A stretch of 64,000 nt of DNA from Sphingomonas sp. Root720. Lineage in GTDB: Bacteria; Pseudomonadota; Alphaproteobacteria; Sphingomonadales; Sphingomonadaceae. Of the stretch, positions 8,112-18,312 are shown one piece after another. The DNA is taken from assembly GCF_001428605.1 (NCBI RefSeq), contig NZ_LMID01000001.1:875372-939371 (forward strand), given 5' to 3'. The number at the start of each line of letters is the position of its first letter. Position 1 is the stretch's first letter. The notes beneath the pieces were generated by a model. It made no database searches, had not been told where the DNA came from, and saw only the letters and a list, made by a program, of their open reading frames with translations. Both the position numbers and the translations under genes were made by a program.

Positions 8112-8873
8112 ATGTCCAATCGTTCCAAGCTGATCGCCTATGGGCTGCCCCGGCAGCCGCTCGATATCAGGCCCGCACCGCACGAACGCGATTGGATGGA
8201 CGCCACCGACCAGCGCTACGCCTATCGCTGCCTGCCGCTGACCATCGCCAACGCGCATGGCTGGGAGATTCTCTGCACCTCCGGATTCTCGGCCTGGTGG
8301 GACGGCCGGCTCGCTACCGACGCGATCGCCATCACGCCCGACCAGGAAGGCCAGAAGCCGGCCGTCAGCCATTTCGGCTACGGCATCATGACCTTCCACG
8401 TCTCCGCCGTGTTCCGCACCGAGCCGGGCTACGACCTCATGGTGCAGGGGCCGATCAACCGGCCCAAGGACGCGATCGCGCCGCTGACCGGCATCGTCGA
8501 GACCGACTGGACGCCGTTCACCTTCACGATGAACTGGCAGTTCACCCGCCCGAACACGGTGATCCGCTTCGAGGCGGGCGAGCCCTTCTGCCATGTCTTC
8601 CCGACGAAACGCGGCGAGCTCGAACGGCTCGAGCCCGAATTCCATTCGATCGAGGTCAACCCCGAGCTGCACGCCGAGTTCGAGGCCTGGACTGCCAGCC
8701 GCGCCAACTTCCTCGCGACCCTGCACACCCCCGACACCGAGGCCGCCGCTCAGAAATGGCAGAAGCATTATTATCGCGGCCAGAATCTCGAAGGATCGGG
8801 CATCGCCGCCGACGACCACCGCACCCGCATCCGCCTGCGCCCGTTCGCGCGGGACGAGGGCGGCGGTGATTGA
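8112..8873 (+). CDS. DUF6065-like conserved protein
   Basis: This 253-residue soluble protein has no signal peptide or membrane segment. Aromatic-rich conserved-looking stretches include YAYRCLPLTIANAHGWEIL near residue 35, then HFGYGIMTFHVSAVFRTEPGYDL and PFTFTMNWQFTRPN. I place it with the DUF6065 family from memory of these motifs. That family has no established biochemical function. It stands between two terminators or intergenic gaps and is probably monocistronic. The call of a real gene is firm; the family name is less so. Confidence 0.65.
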   Translation: MSNRSKLIAYGLPRQPLDIRPAPHERDWMDATDQRYAYRCLPLTIANAHGWEILCTSGFSAWWDGRLATDAIAITPDQEGQKPAVSHFGYGIMTFHVSAVFRTEPGYDLMVQGPINRPKDAIAPLTGIVETDWTPFTFTMNWQFTRPNTVIRFEAGEPFCHVFPTKRGELERLEPEFHSIEVNPELHAEFEAWTASRANFLATLHTPDTEAAAQKWQKHYYRGQNLEGSGIAADDHRTRIRLRPFARDEGGGD

Positions 8874-9042
8874 TACCCCGTGATCCCGGACGAATCGGCC
8901 GGCCCTTTGCCTGGGCTGCCGAAAAGGTCTATGATCGCAGGCTCGACCCGGCCCGGCGGCCGGTCGGCGTGCATCCAGTAGCGCAATCTTGCCAGGTAAC
9001 AGCTTAGCGTTCCGAACAAGCCGTTCTTTGGAGACATGCGCC

Positions 9043-9240
9043 ATGGACAGTTCGCACATCAGGCTGCTGCTCGCCGGCCTCTTCGTCGCGTTTCTGGTCG
9101 TCGTCGTGCTGTCGGACCTGATCCGTCGCAAGCCGCGGCCCCGTGCCACCCCGAAGGAGCGCGGCTTCCGATCGACGCGGACGCCGCCGCGACCGGATAT
9201 CCGACCCCATCGCGACTGGAAGGCCGGCCCGCGCCGCTAG
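9043..9240 (+). CDS. Small single-pass membrane protein
   Basis: The 65-residue ORF has one hydrophobic helix at residues 7-25 (IRLLLAGLFVAFLVVVVLSD), then a strongly basic, Arg/Pro-rich tail (IRRKPRPRATPKERGF). TTTGGAGAC lies about 10 nt before the ATG at 9043. It resembles uncharacterised short membrane anchors in sphingomonads; I know of no assigned function. It converges on the SIMPL-domain gene, 63 nt away. Confidence 0.5.
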   Translation: MDSSHIRLLLAGLFVAFLVVVVLSDLIRRKPRPRATPKERGFRSTRTPPRPDIRPHRDWKAGPRR

Positions 9241-9303
9241 CCGCGTTCGAGGCGGCCGGAAACATCGACCGCCTCGAAGCGCGAAGGACCGGCGCCGTGC
9301 CGG

Positions 9304-10032
9304 TCAGTTTAGCTCGAACGTCACCGACAGGCTGATCGCCAGCTTCTGCTCGCCGGCCTCGATCGAGCTGTCGGCGGCCTCCTTGCCGCGGGCCATCATC
9401 ATCATCGGCGGGCGCGGGGCCTGCTCGAAGCTCCCCTCGCTGATCGCGACGATCCGCTTCACCGACAGTCCGGCGGCACGCGCATAGAGGTCGGCCCGCG
9501 CCCGCGCCTCGACGATCGCCTTCTGGCGCGCCTGGTCGAGCAGCGGCTCGGGCTTGTCGATCGACAGCGCCGGCCCGTCGATCTGGTTGGCGCCGGCGGC
9601 GACCAGCGAATCGAGAATCGGTCCCGCTTTCTTGATATCGCGGAACCGCACGCTCACCCGGCTCGACGCCTGATAGCCGGTGATCACCGGGGGCTGGTTG
9701 TCGGCATAGCGATATTGCGGGCTCAGCGAGATCGAGGTCGTCTGGATGTCGCGGTCGGCCACGCCCGCCTTGCGGATCGCCGCGACGGTGGCGGCGGTGC
9801 GGCGGGCATTCTCGCTCATCGCCGCGGCCGCGGTCGGCGCCTGGGTGACGACGCCCGCGCCCACGGTCGCGATGTCGGGCACCGCGGTCACTTCGCCGCT
9901 CGCGACGATATCGAGGCGGGTGCCGGCGATGGCCGGCGGGCCGGCATGCGCCGGTTCCTGCGCCGAAGCCGGCGCCATCAGCGCCAGCGCCAGCGGCACG
10001 GCAAAACCGGTCTTCAGCAATTCATGTCCCAT
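9304..10032 (-). CDS. Periplasmic SIMPL-domain (DUF541) protein
   Basis: The 242-residue protein begins with a signal peptide (about residues 1-24, ending AQE after MAPASA). The SIMPL/DUF541 domain covers the rest: LDIVASGEVTAVPDIATVGAGV, ATVAAIRKAGVADRDIQTTSISLSPQY and a C-terminal LAISLSVTFEL strand. Family members are periplasmic or outer-membrane-associated proteins linked to oxidative stress or the cell envelope, with no defined catalytic activity. A Met-rich patch RPPMMMMARG near residue 210 is unusual and could bind metal. It is divergent from the RND pump operon across a 222-bp gap. Confidence 0.85.
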   Translation of the reverse strand: MGHELLKTGFAVPLALALMAPASAQEPAHAGPPAIAGTRLDIVASGEVTAVPDIATVGAGVVTQAPTAAAAMSENARRTAATVAAIRKAGVADRDIQTTSISLSPQYRYADNQPPVITGYQASSRVSVRFRDIKKAGPILDSLVAAGANQIDGPALSIDKPEPLLDQARQKAIVEARARADLYARAAGLSVKRIVAISEGSFEQAPRPPMMMMARGKEAADSSIEAGEQKLAISLSVTFELN

Positions 10033-10254
10033 TTCGGTTCCGCTCCTGCTTGGCCGCGAAGGCCGCGGCTGCTAGATGCCCCGCATAACGATCCTCGCTG
10101 CACGGGGCATGAACGCCTTACGGCGGCGAAATGATCCAGGCCCCCCGCGGCGGGATCGCATGCGCTCGCATCGCTCCTCTTGAGCGAGGTGACATATTGA
10201 GATAATACAGCTCGATCGAACAGCAGGGCCCCGCCGGGGCGACAATGGAAAGCT

Positions 10255-11436
10255 ATGGGGATGAACGTCGAATCCGGCATCCAGACCGACTACACGGCCT
10301 TCGACTATGATGACGCGCAGGCACGCCGCCGCCGCTGGATCATCATCGGCGGGGTCGTCGCCGCGCTGATCGTGGCCGTGGTCGTGGGGATGATGATCTT
10401 CGGGGGAAAGAAGGAGGCTCCGGCCGCCCCGCCCGCTCCAGGCGTGACGGTGATCGTCCCCGGCCGTACCGACATCGCCTCGACGATCTCGTCGACCGGC
10501 ACCCTGTTCGCCAAGCGCGAGATGCCCGTCGGCATCGCCGGCGAGGGCGGCATGGTGCAGACGGTGCTCGTCGAACCCGGCGCCTGGGTTGGCGCCGGCC
10601 AGACGCTGGCCGTGATCGAACGCTCCGTCCAGGCGCAGCAGGCCAATTCGCTCGCCGCCTCGGTCCGGGTCGCCCGCGCGGATGCCCAACTAGCGCAGGC
10701 CGAACTCGATCGCGCCAAGGCGCTGGTGGCGCGCGGCTTCATCTCCAAGGCCGACATCGACCGCCGCACCGCGACGCGCGATGCCGCCGTCGCGCGGGTC
10801 GCGGTCGCCCAGGCCCAGCTCGGCGAGCAGCGTGCCCAGATCGGTCGCCTGAACGTCCGTTCGCCCGCCGCCGGCCTGGTGCTGACCCGCGCGGTCGAGC
10901 CGGGCCAAGTCGTCAATCCCGGCAACGGCGCCCTGTTTCGCGTCGCCAAAGGCGGCGAGATGGAGATCCGCGCCCAGCTCGCCGAGCAGGACCTCGCGCG
11001 CCTCAAGGTCGGCGACACCGCGCAAGTGACCCCCATCGGTAGTCGCAAATCCTTTACCGGCACCATCTGGCAGATCTCGCCGGTCATCGATCCGCAGACC
11101 CGCCAGGGCGTCGCTCGTATCCAGCTCGCCTATGATCCGGCGCTGCGCCCGGGCGGCTTCGCCACCACGACGATCACCAGCGGCCGCGTCTCGGCGCCGC
11201 GCCTGCCCGAGTCCGCGGTACAGAGCGACGACAAGGGCTCGTTCGTCTACGTCGTGGACAAGAACCGGAAGGTGGTCCGCCAAGACGTGAAGGTCGGCGG
11301 CATCTCGGACGAGGGCATCGCCATCCTCTCGGGCCTGCGCGGCGACGAGAAGGTCGTACTGTCGGCGGGCGCCTTCCTGAATCCCGGGGACAAGGTGACG
11401 CCGCAGCTCGCCAAGCCCGACGCGCTCGCGCGCTGA
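10255..11436 (+). CDS. RND efflux membrane fusion (periplasmic adaptor) protein
   Basis: The 393-residue protein has a cytoplasmic leader, a transmembrane anchor at residues 28-48 (WIIIGGVVAALIVAVVVGMM), a lipoyl/barrel-sandwich domain split around a coiled-coil hairpin (RADAQLAQAELDRAKALVARG), then a beta-barrel and membrane-proximal domain. It links an RND permease to an outer-membrane channel. The permease begins 19 nt downstream. ATGs at 10255 and 10261 are both in frame; GGAAAG suits either. The substrate is unknown. Confidence 0.9.
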   Translation: MGMNVESGIQTDYTAFDYDDAQARRRRWIIIGGVVAALIVAVVVGMMIFGGKKEAPAAPPAPGVTVIVPGRTDIASTISSTGTLFAKREMPVGIAGEGGMVQTVLVEPGAWVGAGQTLAVIERSVQAQQANSLAASVRVARADAQLAQAELDRAKALVARGFISKADIDRRTATRDAAVARVAVAQAQLGEQRAQIGRLNVRSPAAGLVLTRAVEPGQVVNPGNGALFRVAKGGEMEIRAQLAEQDLARLKVGDTAQVTPIGSRKSFTGTIWQISPVIDPQTRQGVARIQLAYDPALRPGGFATTTITSGRVSAPRLPESAVQSDDKGSFVYVVDKNRKVVRQDVKVGGISDEGIAILSGLRGDEKVVLSAGAFLNPGDKVTPQLAKPDALAR

Positions 11437-11455
11437 TCGATCGGAGCATCCCGGC

Positions 11456-14400
11456 ATGCGTAATATCTCCGCCTGGGCGATCAAGAACCCGATCCCGCCC
11501 ATCGTCCTGTTCGCCGCCCTCACCCTCGCGGGGCTGATCAGCTTCGCGCGGATGGACATCAACCAGATGCCGGACATCAGCTTCCCGGCGGCCGAGGTCC
11601 AGATCACCCAGCCGGGCGCGGCACCGACCGAGATGGAGACGCAGATCACCCGCCGGGTGGAGGCCGCCGTGGCCTCGATCGGCAATGTGAAGTCGATCAC
11701 CTCCTACGTCACCGAGGGCATGTCGGGCACCAATGTCGAGTTCCACCTCGGCACCCCGGTCGACCGCGCGGTCAACGACGTGCGCGACGCCGTCGCCAAG
11801 ATCCGCGGCGAACTGCCCGAAGGCATTCTCGAGCCGACCGTGCAGCGGCTCGACGTCGAGGGCGGCCCGATCGCCTATTATTCGGTCGAGGGCGTCGACA
11901 TGACGCTGGAGCAGCTGAGCTGGTTCACCGACAACACCGTCATCAAGCGGCTCCAGGCGATCGACGGCATGGCGGCGGTGTTCCGGAGCGGCGGCGTGAC
12001 CCGCGAGATTCGCGTCATCCTCGATCCCGCGCGCATGCAGGCGCAGGGCGTGACCGCGAGCCAGGTCAACAACATCCTGCGGACGGTGAACCTCAACGCG
12101 GCCGGCGGTCGCGCCGAACTGGCCGGCGCCGAACAGTCGGTGCGCGTGCTCGGCAATGCCTCCTCGGCCTATGAGCTGGGGCAGACCCAGATCTCGGTCG
12201 GCGACGGCCGCACCATCCGCCTCGCCGACATCGCGAAGGTGCGCGACTCCTATGGCGAGCAGCGCCAGATCTCGAAGATGAACGGTCGTCAGGTGCTGTC
12301 GATCGGCATCCAGAAGGCCAAGGGCGCTTCGGACGTCAAGGTCTACGACGCCGCGCAGAAGGTGCTTGCGGAGCTCCGCAAGGAGAACCCCAAGGTCAAG
12401 TTCACCGAGCTCTACACCAGCGTCATCTACACCAAGCAGCAATATACCTCGGCGATCCACGCGATGATCGAGGGATCGGTGCTCGCGGTCATCGTCGTCT
12501 TCTTCTTCCTGCGCGACTGGCGGGCGACCTTCATCTCGGCGCTGGCGATTCCGCTGTCGGCGATCCCGGCCTTCTGGTTCATGGACCTGATGGGCTTCAC
12601 GCTGAACACGATCAGCCTGCTGGCGCTCAGCCTCGTCGCGGGCATCCTCGTCGACGACGCGATCGTCGAGATCGAGAACATCGTCCGCCACATGCGCATG
12701 GGAAAGAGCGCCTACCAGGCGTCGATGGATGCAGCCGACGAGATCGGCCTGGCCGTCGTCGCGACGACCATGTCGATCGTCGCGGTGTTCCTGCCGGTGT
12801 CGTTCATGCCGGGCATTCCGGGCCAGTTCTTCGAACAGTTCGGCCTGACCGTCGCGGTGGCGGTGGTGATGAGCCTCGCCGTCGCGCGCCTCATCACCCC
12901 GATGATCGCCGCCTATTTCCTGAAGGCCGAGGGCATGAAGGAACATGGCGGCGGGCCGGTGATGGACAAATATATCCAGCTGCTCAAATGGTCGCTGGTC
13001 AACCGCTGGAAGACGATCGGCATCGGTGTCCTCGCCCTGCTCCTGACCATCGGGCTGTTCGCGACCTCGCCGTCGCAGTTCCAGCCGGCGCTCGACGTCG
13101 ACTATAGCCAGGTGAAGATCGAGCTCACGCCCGGCGCGCGGGTCGCGCAGGACACCCAGAAGGTCGCCGACGAGGCGATTGCGGTGCTACGCCGGCAGCC
13201 CGAGGTGGCCGCGGCCTTCGCCGATATCGGCGACGGCGGCGATACCCGCTTCGCGTCGATCTACATCACGCTCAAGCCCGCCAAGGAACGCGATCGTTCG
13301 AGCATCGAGTTCGAGCGCGAGACCGCCTCCCTGCTCAACAAGATCCCCGACGCGCGCGTCAACTTCGTGTCGCAGTCGGGCGGCTTCGGCCGCGACCTCA
13401 CGGTCATGCTGGCGGGCGACGATCCCGAGAAGCTCCAGCAGAGCGCGAACGCGCTGATCGAGCAGATGCGCAAAAGCACGCTGGTCCGCGACCCGCGCAT
13501 CGACGGCGATATCCAGCGTCCCGAGCTGATCATCAAGCCGCGCCTCGACCTCGCCGCCGATCTCGGCGTCACCACCGCCGCGCTCAGCAACGCGATCCGC
13601 ATCGCGACCCTGGGCGACATCGAGCAGAACATGGCGAAATTCTCGCTCAGCGATCGCCAGATCCCGATCCGGGTCTCGCTGAGCGAGGAATCGCGCCGCG
13701 ATCTTTCGTCGATCGAGAACATGCCCGTGCAGACGAGCTTCGGCGGTACCGTGCCGCTGAAGGTCGTCGCCGACATCACCTTCGGCGCCGGGCCGTCGAA
13801 GATCCGCCGCTACAACCAGGTCCGCCGCCTCGTCGTCGGTGCCGACCTGGTGCCGGGGGCGGTAAGCGGCGACGCCTATAAATATATCTATGCCACGCCG
13901 ATCATGAAGAACCTGCCGGCGGGCGTCCGCGAGGTTAAGTTCGGCGAGCAGGAATTCCAGGACGACCTCATCGCCGGCTTCCTGATCGCCGTCGTCTCGG
14001 GCGTCCTGCTGGTGTTCGCGGTGCTGGTCCTCCTCTACAAGCGGGTCCTGCCCCCCTTCGTCAACATGGCGTCGCTGCTGCTCGCGCCGCTCGGCGGCAT
14101 CCTGTTCCTCAGGATCTGGGGCATGCCGATCTCGATGCCGGTCTATATCGGCCTGCTGATGCTGTTCGGCATCGTCGCCAAGAACTCGATCCTGCTGGTC
14201 GACTTCGCGATCGAGGAGATGCGCCACGGCGCCAACCGCTTCGACGCGATCCTCGAGGCCGCCCATAAACGCGCCCAGCCAATCGTGATGACCTCGGTCG
14301 CGATGATCGCGGGCATGGTCCCGATCGCGATCGGCCTGTCGGGCGACGGCAGCTGGCGCGCGCCGATGGCGGTCTGCGTGATCGGCGGCATCGCCATGTC

Positions 14401-14545
14401 GACCATCCTCACCCTCATCATCGTCCCGGCGGGCTTCACCCTGGCCGACGACATGGAAAAGTGGATCGGGCCGCGGCTCGGCAAGCTGCTCGTCAACAAC
14501 GAGGAGCACAAGCCGGGCGATGCCAGCACCCAGCCGGCGGAATAG
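11456..14545 (+). CDS. RND-family efflux permease (AcrB/MexF-like)
   Basis: This is a full-length 1029-residue inner-membrane proton-drug antiporter. It begins [22 protein letters not shown] and shows the standard twelve-helix layout with two large periplasmic loops. Helix 4 contains the proton-relay pair in [19 protein letters not shown] (about residue 400), and the second half has [15 protein letters not shown]. It pairs with the adaptor upstream. No outer-membrane factor gene follows, so a shared TolC-type channel encoded elsewhere is expected. The sequence resembles the sphingomonad AcrB/D/F branch rather than the heavy-metal CzcA branch. Confidence 0.93.
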   Translation: MRNISAWAIKNPIPPIVLFAALTLAGLISFARMDINQMPDISFPAAEVQITQPGAAPTEMETQITRRVEAAVASIGNVKSITSYVTEGMSGTNVEFHLGTPVDRAVNDVRDAVAKIRGELPEGILEPTVQRLDVEGGPIAYYSVEGVDMTLEQLSWFTDNTVIKRLQAIDGMAAVFRSGGVTREIRVILDPARMQAQGVTASQVNNILRTVNLNAAGGRAELAGAEQSVRVLGNASSAYELGQTQISVGDGRTIRLADIAKVRDSYGEQRQISKMNGRQVLSIGIQKAKGASDVKVYDAAQKVLAELRKENPKVKFTELYTSVIYTKQQYTSAIHAMIEGSVLAVIVVFFFLRDWRATFISALAIPLSAIPAFWFMDLMGFTLNTISLLALSLVAGILVDDAIVEIENIVRHMRMGKSAYQASMDAADEIGLAVVATTMSIVAVFLPVSFMPGIPGQFFEQFGLTVAVAVVMSLAVARLITPMIAAYFLKAEGMKEHGGGPVMDKYIQLLKWSLVNRWKTIGIGVLALLLTIGLFATSPSQFQPALDVDYSQVKIELTPGARVAQDTQKVADEAIAVLRRQPEVAAAFADIGDGGDTRFASIYITLKPAKERDRSSIEFERETASLLNKIPDARVNFVSQSGGFGRDLTVMLAGDDPEKLQQSANALIEQMRKSTLVRDPRIDGDIQRPELIIKPRLDLAADLGVTTAALSNAIRIATLGDIEQNMAKFSLSDRQIPIRVSLSEESRRDLSSIENMPVQTSFGGTVPLKVVADITFGAGPSKIRRYNQVRRLVVGADLVPGAVSGDAYKYIYATPIMKNLPAGVREVKFGEQEFQDDLIAGFLIAVVSGVLLVFAVLVLLYKRVLPPFVNMASLLLAPLGGILFLRIWGMPISMPVYIGLLMLFGIVAKNSILLVDFAIEEMRHGANRFDAILEAAHKRAQPIVMTSVAMIAGMVPIAIGLSGDGSWRAPMAVCVIGGIAMSTILTLIIVPAGFTLADDMEKWIGPRLGKLLVNNEEHKPGDASTQPAE

Positions 14546-14580
14546 GCCGGCCTAGCCCGTCGCTCTCTCCTCTTGCCGTC

Positions 14581-14668
14581 GTCCCGGCGAAAGCCGGGAT
14601 CTCGCTGCCGTCCTGCGGCGCCCCATTTCCCTTCGCGTCATCCGGCGGGAGCGGGGATCTCGGGAGAA
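14581..14668. repeat. REP-like extragenic hairpin repeat, copy 1
   Basis: CCCGGC-GAAA-GCCGGG followed by ATCTC, then a second degenerate unit ending GGGGATCTCGGGAG. The same pattern recurs at 51736 and 54821. The 196-bp gap 14546-14741 holds nothing else I can identify. Confidence 0.7.
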
Positions 14669-14741
14669 TGGAAGCGAAGCGAATGACACCTGCAATGATC
14701 GTTTCGGTTGAACATTCCGCCCGGCCGTCCATTCTGTTCGC

Positions 14742-16013
14742 ATGAACCTGTTCCAGGCCACCGGGCTCGACCGCTTCAATCCCGCGCAGGGTGGCGTGCG
14801 CGGCATGCGCGTCGTCGCATCGGGGCTGCTCGTCATCATGGCCGGCTTCTACCTGCTCGCCCGTTCGCACGAGGCGCCCAGTGCCGCCGCCGGCTGGGGC
14901 TATCTGCGTGCCTTCGCCGAGGCGGCGATGGTGGGCGGGCTGGCCGACTGGTTCGCGGTCACCGCCCTCTTCCGCCATCCGCTCGGTCTGCCGATCCCGC
15001 ACACCGCGATCATCCCGCGCAACAAGGATCGGATCGGCGACAGCCTCGCCGCCTTCCTGCGGGTCAACTTCCTGACCGCGTCGGTGGTGGCGCGCCGGAT
15101 GTACCGGGTCGACGCCGCCGGCGCGCTCGGCCGGCTGCTCGCCAACCCGCCGCAAGGCGGCCGTACCCGCGCCGGCGCCGGCCGCGCGCTCGCCACCATC
15201 CTCGAATCGCTCGGCGACGACCGGCTCGGCGCGATGGTGAAGGGCGCGCTGGCCAGCCGCCTGCGCGGATTCGACGTCGCCCCCCTGCTCGGCCGCTCGC
15301 TCGATGCCGCGATCGTCGAGAACCGCCATGCCGAGATGCTCGACGGCCTGATCGGCTGGGCCAGCCGCATCCTGCTCCACAACGAGGGCATGATCCACGA
15401 CATGGTGCAGGCGCGGACCGGCAAGCTGATGCGCTGGACCGGCCTCGACGAGAAGCTGTCGGGCGCGATCGTCGAAGGGCTGCACAAGCTGCTCGACGAC
15501 ATGACGACCGACCCGCATCATCCGTTGCGGCTCAAGGCGCAGGAGGGGCTGGAGGATCTAGCCCGCAAGCTGCAGCACGATCCCGACACGCAGGCGAAGG
15601 TCGCCGGGATCAAGGCCGGGCTGATCGAGAGCCCCGCCGTCGCGGCCTGGCTCGACTCGCTGTGGCAGAGCACCCGCCTGCGCCTGATCGAGGCGGCGCG
15701 CGACCCCAACGCCGCCTTGAGCGGGCAGGTCGGCGAGGCGCTCAAGCAGCTCGGTGCCACGCTCCAGACCGATCCCCGTCTGCGCGAGACGGTCAACCGC
15801 TTCGCGCGGCGCATGACGGTGGGCCTCGTCGCCGATTATGGCGACGGCATCGTCAAGCTGGTGTCGGACACGATCCGCAGCTGGGACGCCGGCACCGTGA
15901 CCAGCCAGCTCGAAAACGCGGTCGGCCGCGACCTTCAATATATCCGGGTCAACGGCACCATCGTCGGCGGCCTGATCGGCATCGGCCTGCACGGAATCGC
16001 CCAGTTCATCTGA
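14742..16013 (+). CDS. DUF445 membrane protein (YjiN-like)
   Basis: This 423-residue protein has transmembrane segments near residues 26-44 (VVASGLLVIMAGFYLL) and at the extreme C-terminus (NGTIVGGLIGIGLHGIAQFI). In between is a long, mostly helical region. The conserved DUF445 block AMVGGLADWFAVTALFRHPLGLPIPHTAIIP occupies residues 65-95. The function of the family is unknown; the topology suggests a membrane-anchored periplasmic or cytoplasmic helical domain. It appears to stand alone after a REP-like repeat. Confidence 0.85.
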   Translation: MNLFQATGLDRFNPAQGGVRGMRVVASGLLVIMAGFYLLARSHEAPSAAAGWGYLRAFAEAAMVGGLADWFAVTALFRHPLGLPIPHTAIIPRNKDRIGDSLAAFLRVNFLTASVVARRMYRVDAAGALGRLLANPPQGGRTRAGAGRALATILESLGDDRLGAMVKGALASRLRGFDVAPLLGRSLDAAIVENRHAEMLDGLIGWASRILLHNEGMIHDMVQARTGKLMRWTGLDEKLSGAIVEGLHKLLDDMTTDPHHPLRLKAQEGLEDLARKLQHDPDTQAKVAGIKAGLIESPAVAAWLDSLWQSTRLRLIEAARDPNAALSGQVGEALKQLGATLQTDPRLRETVNRFARRMTVGLVADYGDGIVKLVSDTIRSWDAGTVTSQLENAVGRDLQYIRVNGTIVGGLIGIGLHGIAQFI

Positions 16014-16295
16014 GCCGCGATTCGCGTCGGGGGATGGGACGGGAGGGTTGGTGATGCCGGAGCCCGTGATCTCCATGGCCTGCCAGGGCAAGGCAGACCG
16101 GCCGGACGAGGGGGGAGCAACCCTCCCATCCGACGCCCCCGATCATCGACGACCCGGCATCACCGCTTCGGACAATAGGGTCCGATCGGTCCGATCTCGT
16201 TGTAAACAATTGTAACTTTGCAGTTGCTCACATTCGTGCCCGCCCGTCTGCGGCTACACAGCTAACCATCCGCAGGGCAATCGGAGGGAGCACTA

Positions 16296-16394
16296 ATGGG
16301 CATAACGCCGCCATCAGCTATTGGAATCGGACGTGGCGACGGGCATGGTCTCTGCCATGGCCAGCGATCCAGCCGCGAAAACATCGGGCGATAG
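16296..16394 (+). CDS. Possible 32-codon leader ORF before the response regulator
   Basis: ATG 16296 is preceded by an excellent Shine-Dalgarno sequence, CGGAGGGAG, 6 nt away, better than anything before the response regulator. The frame (MGITPPSAIGIGRG...) ends with TAG at 16392-16394, one base before the regulator ATG at 16396. It may serve only to couple translation; no product family is recognisable. The rest of the 380-bp gap 16014-16395 contains the palindromic TTGTAAACAATTGTAAC at about 16200 and no other gene. Confidence 0.35.
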   Translation: MGITPPSAIGIGRGDGHGLCHGQRSSRENIGR

Positions 16395-16395
16395 C

Positions 16396-17094
16396 ATGCG
16401 CATCGCAGTTCTCGACGATGAGGCGGCTATGCTGGCGTTCGTCACGCAGACGCTGATCGAAGCCGGTCATTATTGCTATGATTTTCCCAACGCGCGGACG
16501 CTGATCTCGCGGCTGCGGCAGGACACGTTCGACCTGGTGATTCTCGACTGGAACATGCCCGACAAGAGCGGGGTCGAGATCATCAAGTGGATGCGCGAGA
16601 ATATGGACAAGCCGGTCCCCTCGCTGCTGCTGACCAACCGCAACAGCGACGAGGACATCGTCGCCGGGCTCGACGCCGGCGCCGACGACTATGTCATCAA
16701 GCCGGTCCAACCGTCGGTGCTGCTCGCCCGGATCAACGCGATCCACCGCCGCACCGGCCCGCGCGAGGCGATGGGCGCCAACGAGACCTACGGCCCCTTC
16801 GTCCTGCACCCGGCGCGGCAGATGGTGTCGGTCGAGGGCGAGAATATCGTCCTGACCGCCAAGGAGTTCGAGCTGGCGGCCACGCTGTTCCGCAACATGC
16901 ACCGGCCATTGTCGCGCTCCTATCTGCTGGAGCTCGTCTGGGGCCGGAACCCCGACCTGCCGACCCGCACGCTCGACGCGCATATCTCGCGCATCCGCGC
17001 CAAGCTCGGGCTCCGTCCCGAACGCGGCTTCCGCTTGATTCCCGTCTACAGCTACGGCTACCGGCTCGAGGCACTCGAAGCCGAAGAGGGTTGA
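16396..17094 (+). CDS. OmpR-type response regulator
   Basis: The 232-residue cytoplasmic protein has a receiver domain (residues 1-118) and a winged-helix output domain (about 130-228). Receiver residues: acidic pocket in VLDDE, phosphoacceptor Asp in FDLVILDWNMPDKSG (about residue 51), Thr/Ser in LLLTNRNSDE and Lys in DDYVIKPVQP. The wing and recognition helix lie in LPTRTLDAHISRIRAKLGL and YSYGYRLE. Longer starts at TTG 16321 and ATG 16345 exist; MRIAVLDDEAAM at 16396 matches the usual receiver N-terminus. Its stop overlaps the TTG start of the FecR-like gene. The partner kinase is probably the CHASE2 protein two genes on. Confidence 0.85.
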   Translation: MRIAVLDDEAAMLAFVTQTLIEAGHYCYDFPNARTLISRLRQDTFDLVILDWNMPDKSGVEIIKWMRENMDKPVPSLLLTNRNSDEDIVAGLDAGADDYVIKPVQPSVLLARINAIHRRTGPREAMGANETYGPFVLHPARQMVSVEGENIVLTAKEFELAATLFRNMHRPLSRSYLLELVWGRNPDLPTRTLDAHISRIRAKLGLRPERGFRLIPVYSYGYRLEALEAEEG

Positions 17095-18266
17095 CGCTGG
17101 CACAGGTCGGACGATCCCGGTTGTTCCTTGTCGCCGCGGCCCTGCTGGCCGCGGTGCCGGCGCATGCCCAGCCGGCGGCGGAACCGTTGTTCCGCTACAC
17201 GGTGCTGCCCGACGACACGCTGTCGGGGCTCGCCAAGGCCTTTCTCGTGGGCGGCGACTATCTGGAGGTGCAGCGGCTCAACAAGGTCGCCGACCCGCGC
17301 CGCCTTCCGATCGGTTCGGTGCTGCTGATTCCCGACCGGCTGCTGCGGACGGTGCCGGTCGTCGCCCAGGTCGTCGCCTTTCGCGGCGCCGTGACGATCG
17401 ACGGCCGCCAGGCCGAGCTCGGCAGCGAGGTGCGGCAGGGGATGCGCGTCGAGACCGGTGCGAACGCCTCGGTCGCGATCGCCATGCCCGACGGCAGCTC
17501 GATCGCATTGCCCTCGCAGAGCCGAATCCGCGTCGACAAGCTGCGCCGCATCCTGCTGACCGGCGGGCTCGATCGGAACTTCAAGCTCGAGGCGGGGCGT
17601 TCGCGGTCGAGCGTCACGCCGATGAAGGATCCGGCGAGCAATTTCCGGGTGACGACGCCGCTGTCGGTCGCCGCCGTGCGCGGCACCGACTTCCGGGTCG
17701 GCATCGACGAAAGCGGCGGCACGGCGCTGACCGAGGTCGTTGGCGGCACGGTGGGCGTCGAGGCCGGCCCCGATCCGTCCGAGGTCATGGTCCCGAAGGG
17801 CTTCGGCGCGGTCAGCACGCCGACCGGAACCGAACCGCCGGTCGCGTTGCTGCCCCCGCCCCTGCTGCTGCAGCTCGAACGGACCGACAGCGGCGTGAAC
17901 ATCCTCGTCAAGCCGGTCGAGGGGGCGAAGGCCTATCGAATCCAGCTCGCCAGCGACGTGGCCTTCCTCAACATCATCGAGGAGACGCAGACCGATACGC
18001 CGGGGGCCAGTCTCACGCTGCCCCCCAACGCCACCTTCTTCGTCCGGCTGACGGCGGTCGCCGCCTCGGGGATGGAAGGCCTGCCGGGCACCTATGCCCC
18101 CGGCCTGCGCCGCGCGGCACCGGCGCCCGGACCGGCCGCCGACGCGGGAGGCGAGATACCCCTGCCCTTCCAGCTCTGGAGCGAGCCCCGGCCGCTCCGG
18201 ATCAGCATGACCGGCCACGGCCATATCCAGCCACGCTCTTTCGCCGTCCAAGCGCCTCTACGCTGA
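17091..18266 (+). CDS. Periplasmic LysM-FecR domain protein
   Basis: The start is TTG 17091, overlapping the regulator stop by TTGA, with GAAGAGGG just upstream. Residues 1-27 form a signal peptide ending VPAHAQ. A LysM-like module follows (RYTVLPDDTLSGLAKAFLVG and LNKVADPRRLPIGSVLLIPD), then a FecR domain (GAVTIDGRQAELGSEVRQGMRV, LPSQSRIRV, NFRVTTPLSVAAVRGTDFRV) and a fibronectin-like C-terminal part. This suggests a peptidoglycan-associated periplasmic sensor that feeds the CHASE2 kinase downstream. In this frame nothing stops translation until 18264, well past ATG 18207, so the C-terminus overlaps the expected N-terminal region of the kinase. Confidence 0.8.
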   Translation: MTLAQVGRSRLFLVAAALLAAVPAHAQPAAEPLFRYTVLPDDTLSGLAKAFLVGGDYLEVQRLNKVADPRRLPIGSVLLIPDRLLRTVPVVAQVVAFRGAVTIDGRQAELGSEVRQGMRVETGANASVAIAMPDGSSIALPSQSRIRVDKLRRILLTGGLDRNFKLEAGRSRSSVTPMKDPASNFRVTTPLSVAAVRGTDFRVGIDESGGTALTEVVGGTVGVEAGPDPSEVMVPKGFGAVSTPTGTEPPVALLPPPLLLQLERTDSGVNILVKPVEGAKAYRIQLASDVAFLNIIEETQTDTPGASLTLPPNATFFVRLTAVAASGMEGLPGTYAPGLRRAAPAPGPAADAGGEIPLPFQLWSEPRPLRISMTGHGHIQPRSFAVQAPLR

Positions 18267-18312
18267 ATGGTTCGCGGTCGCGGTCGTCGCGACGCTGCTG
18301 ATCATCGCGCTG

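Noticed and set aside
10178-10206. Sigma-70-like promoter TTGAGC / GATAAT before the RND pump
   Set aside because: The spacer is only 15 nt and neither box is near consensus.
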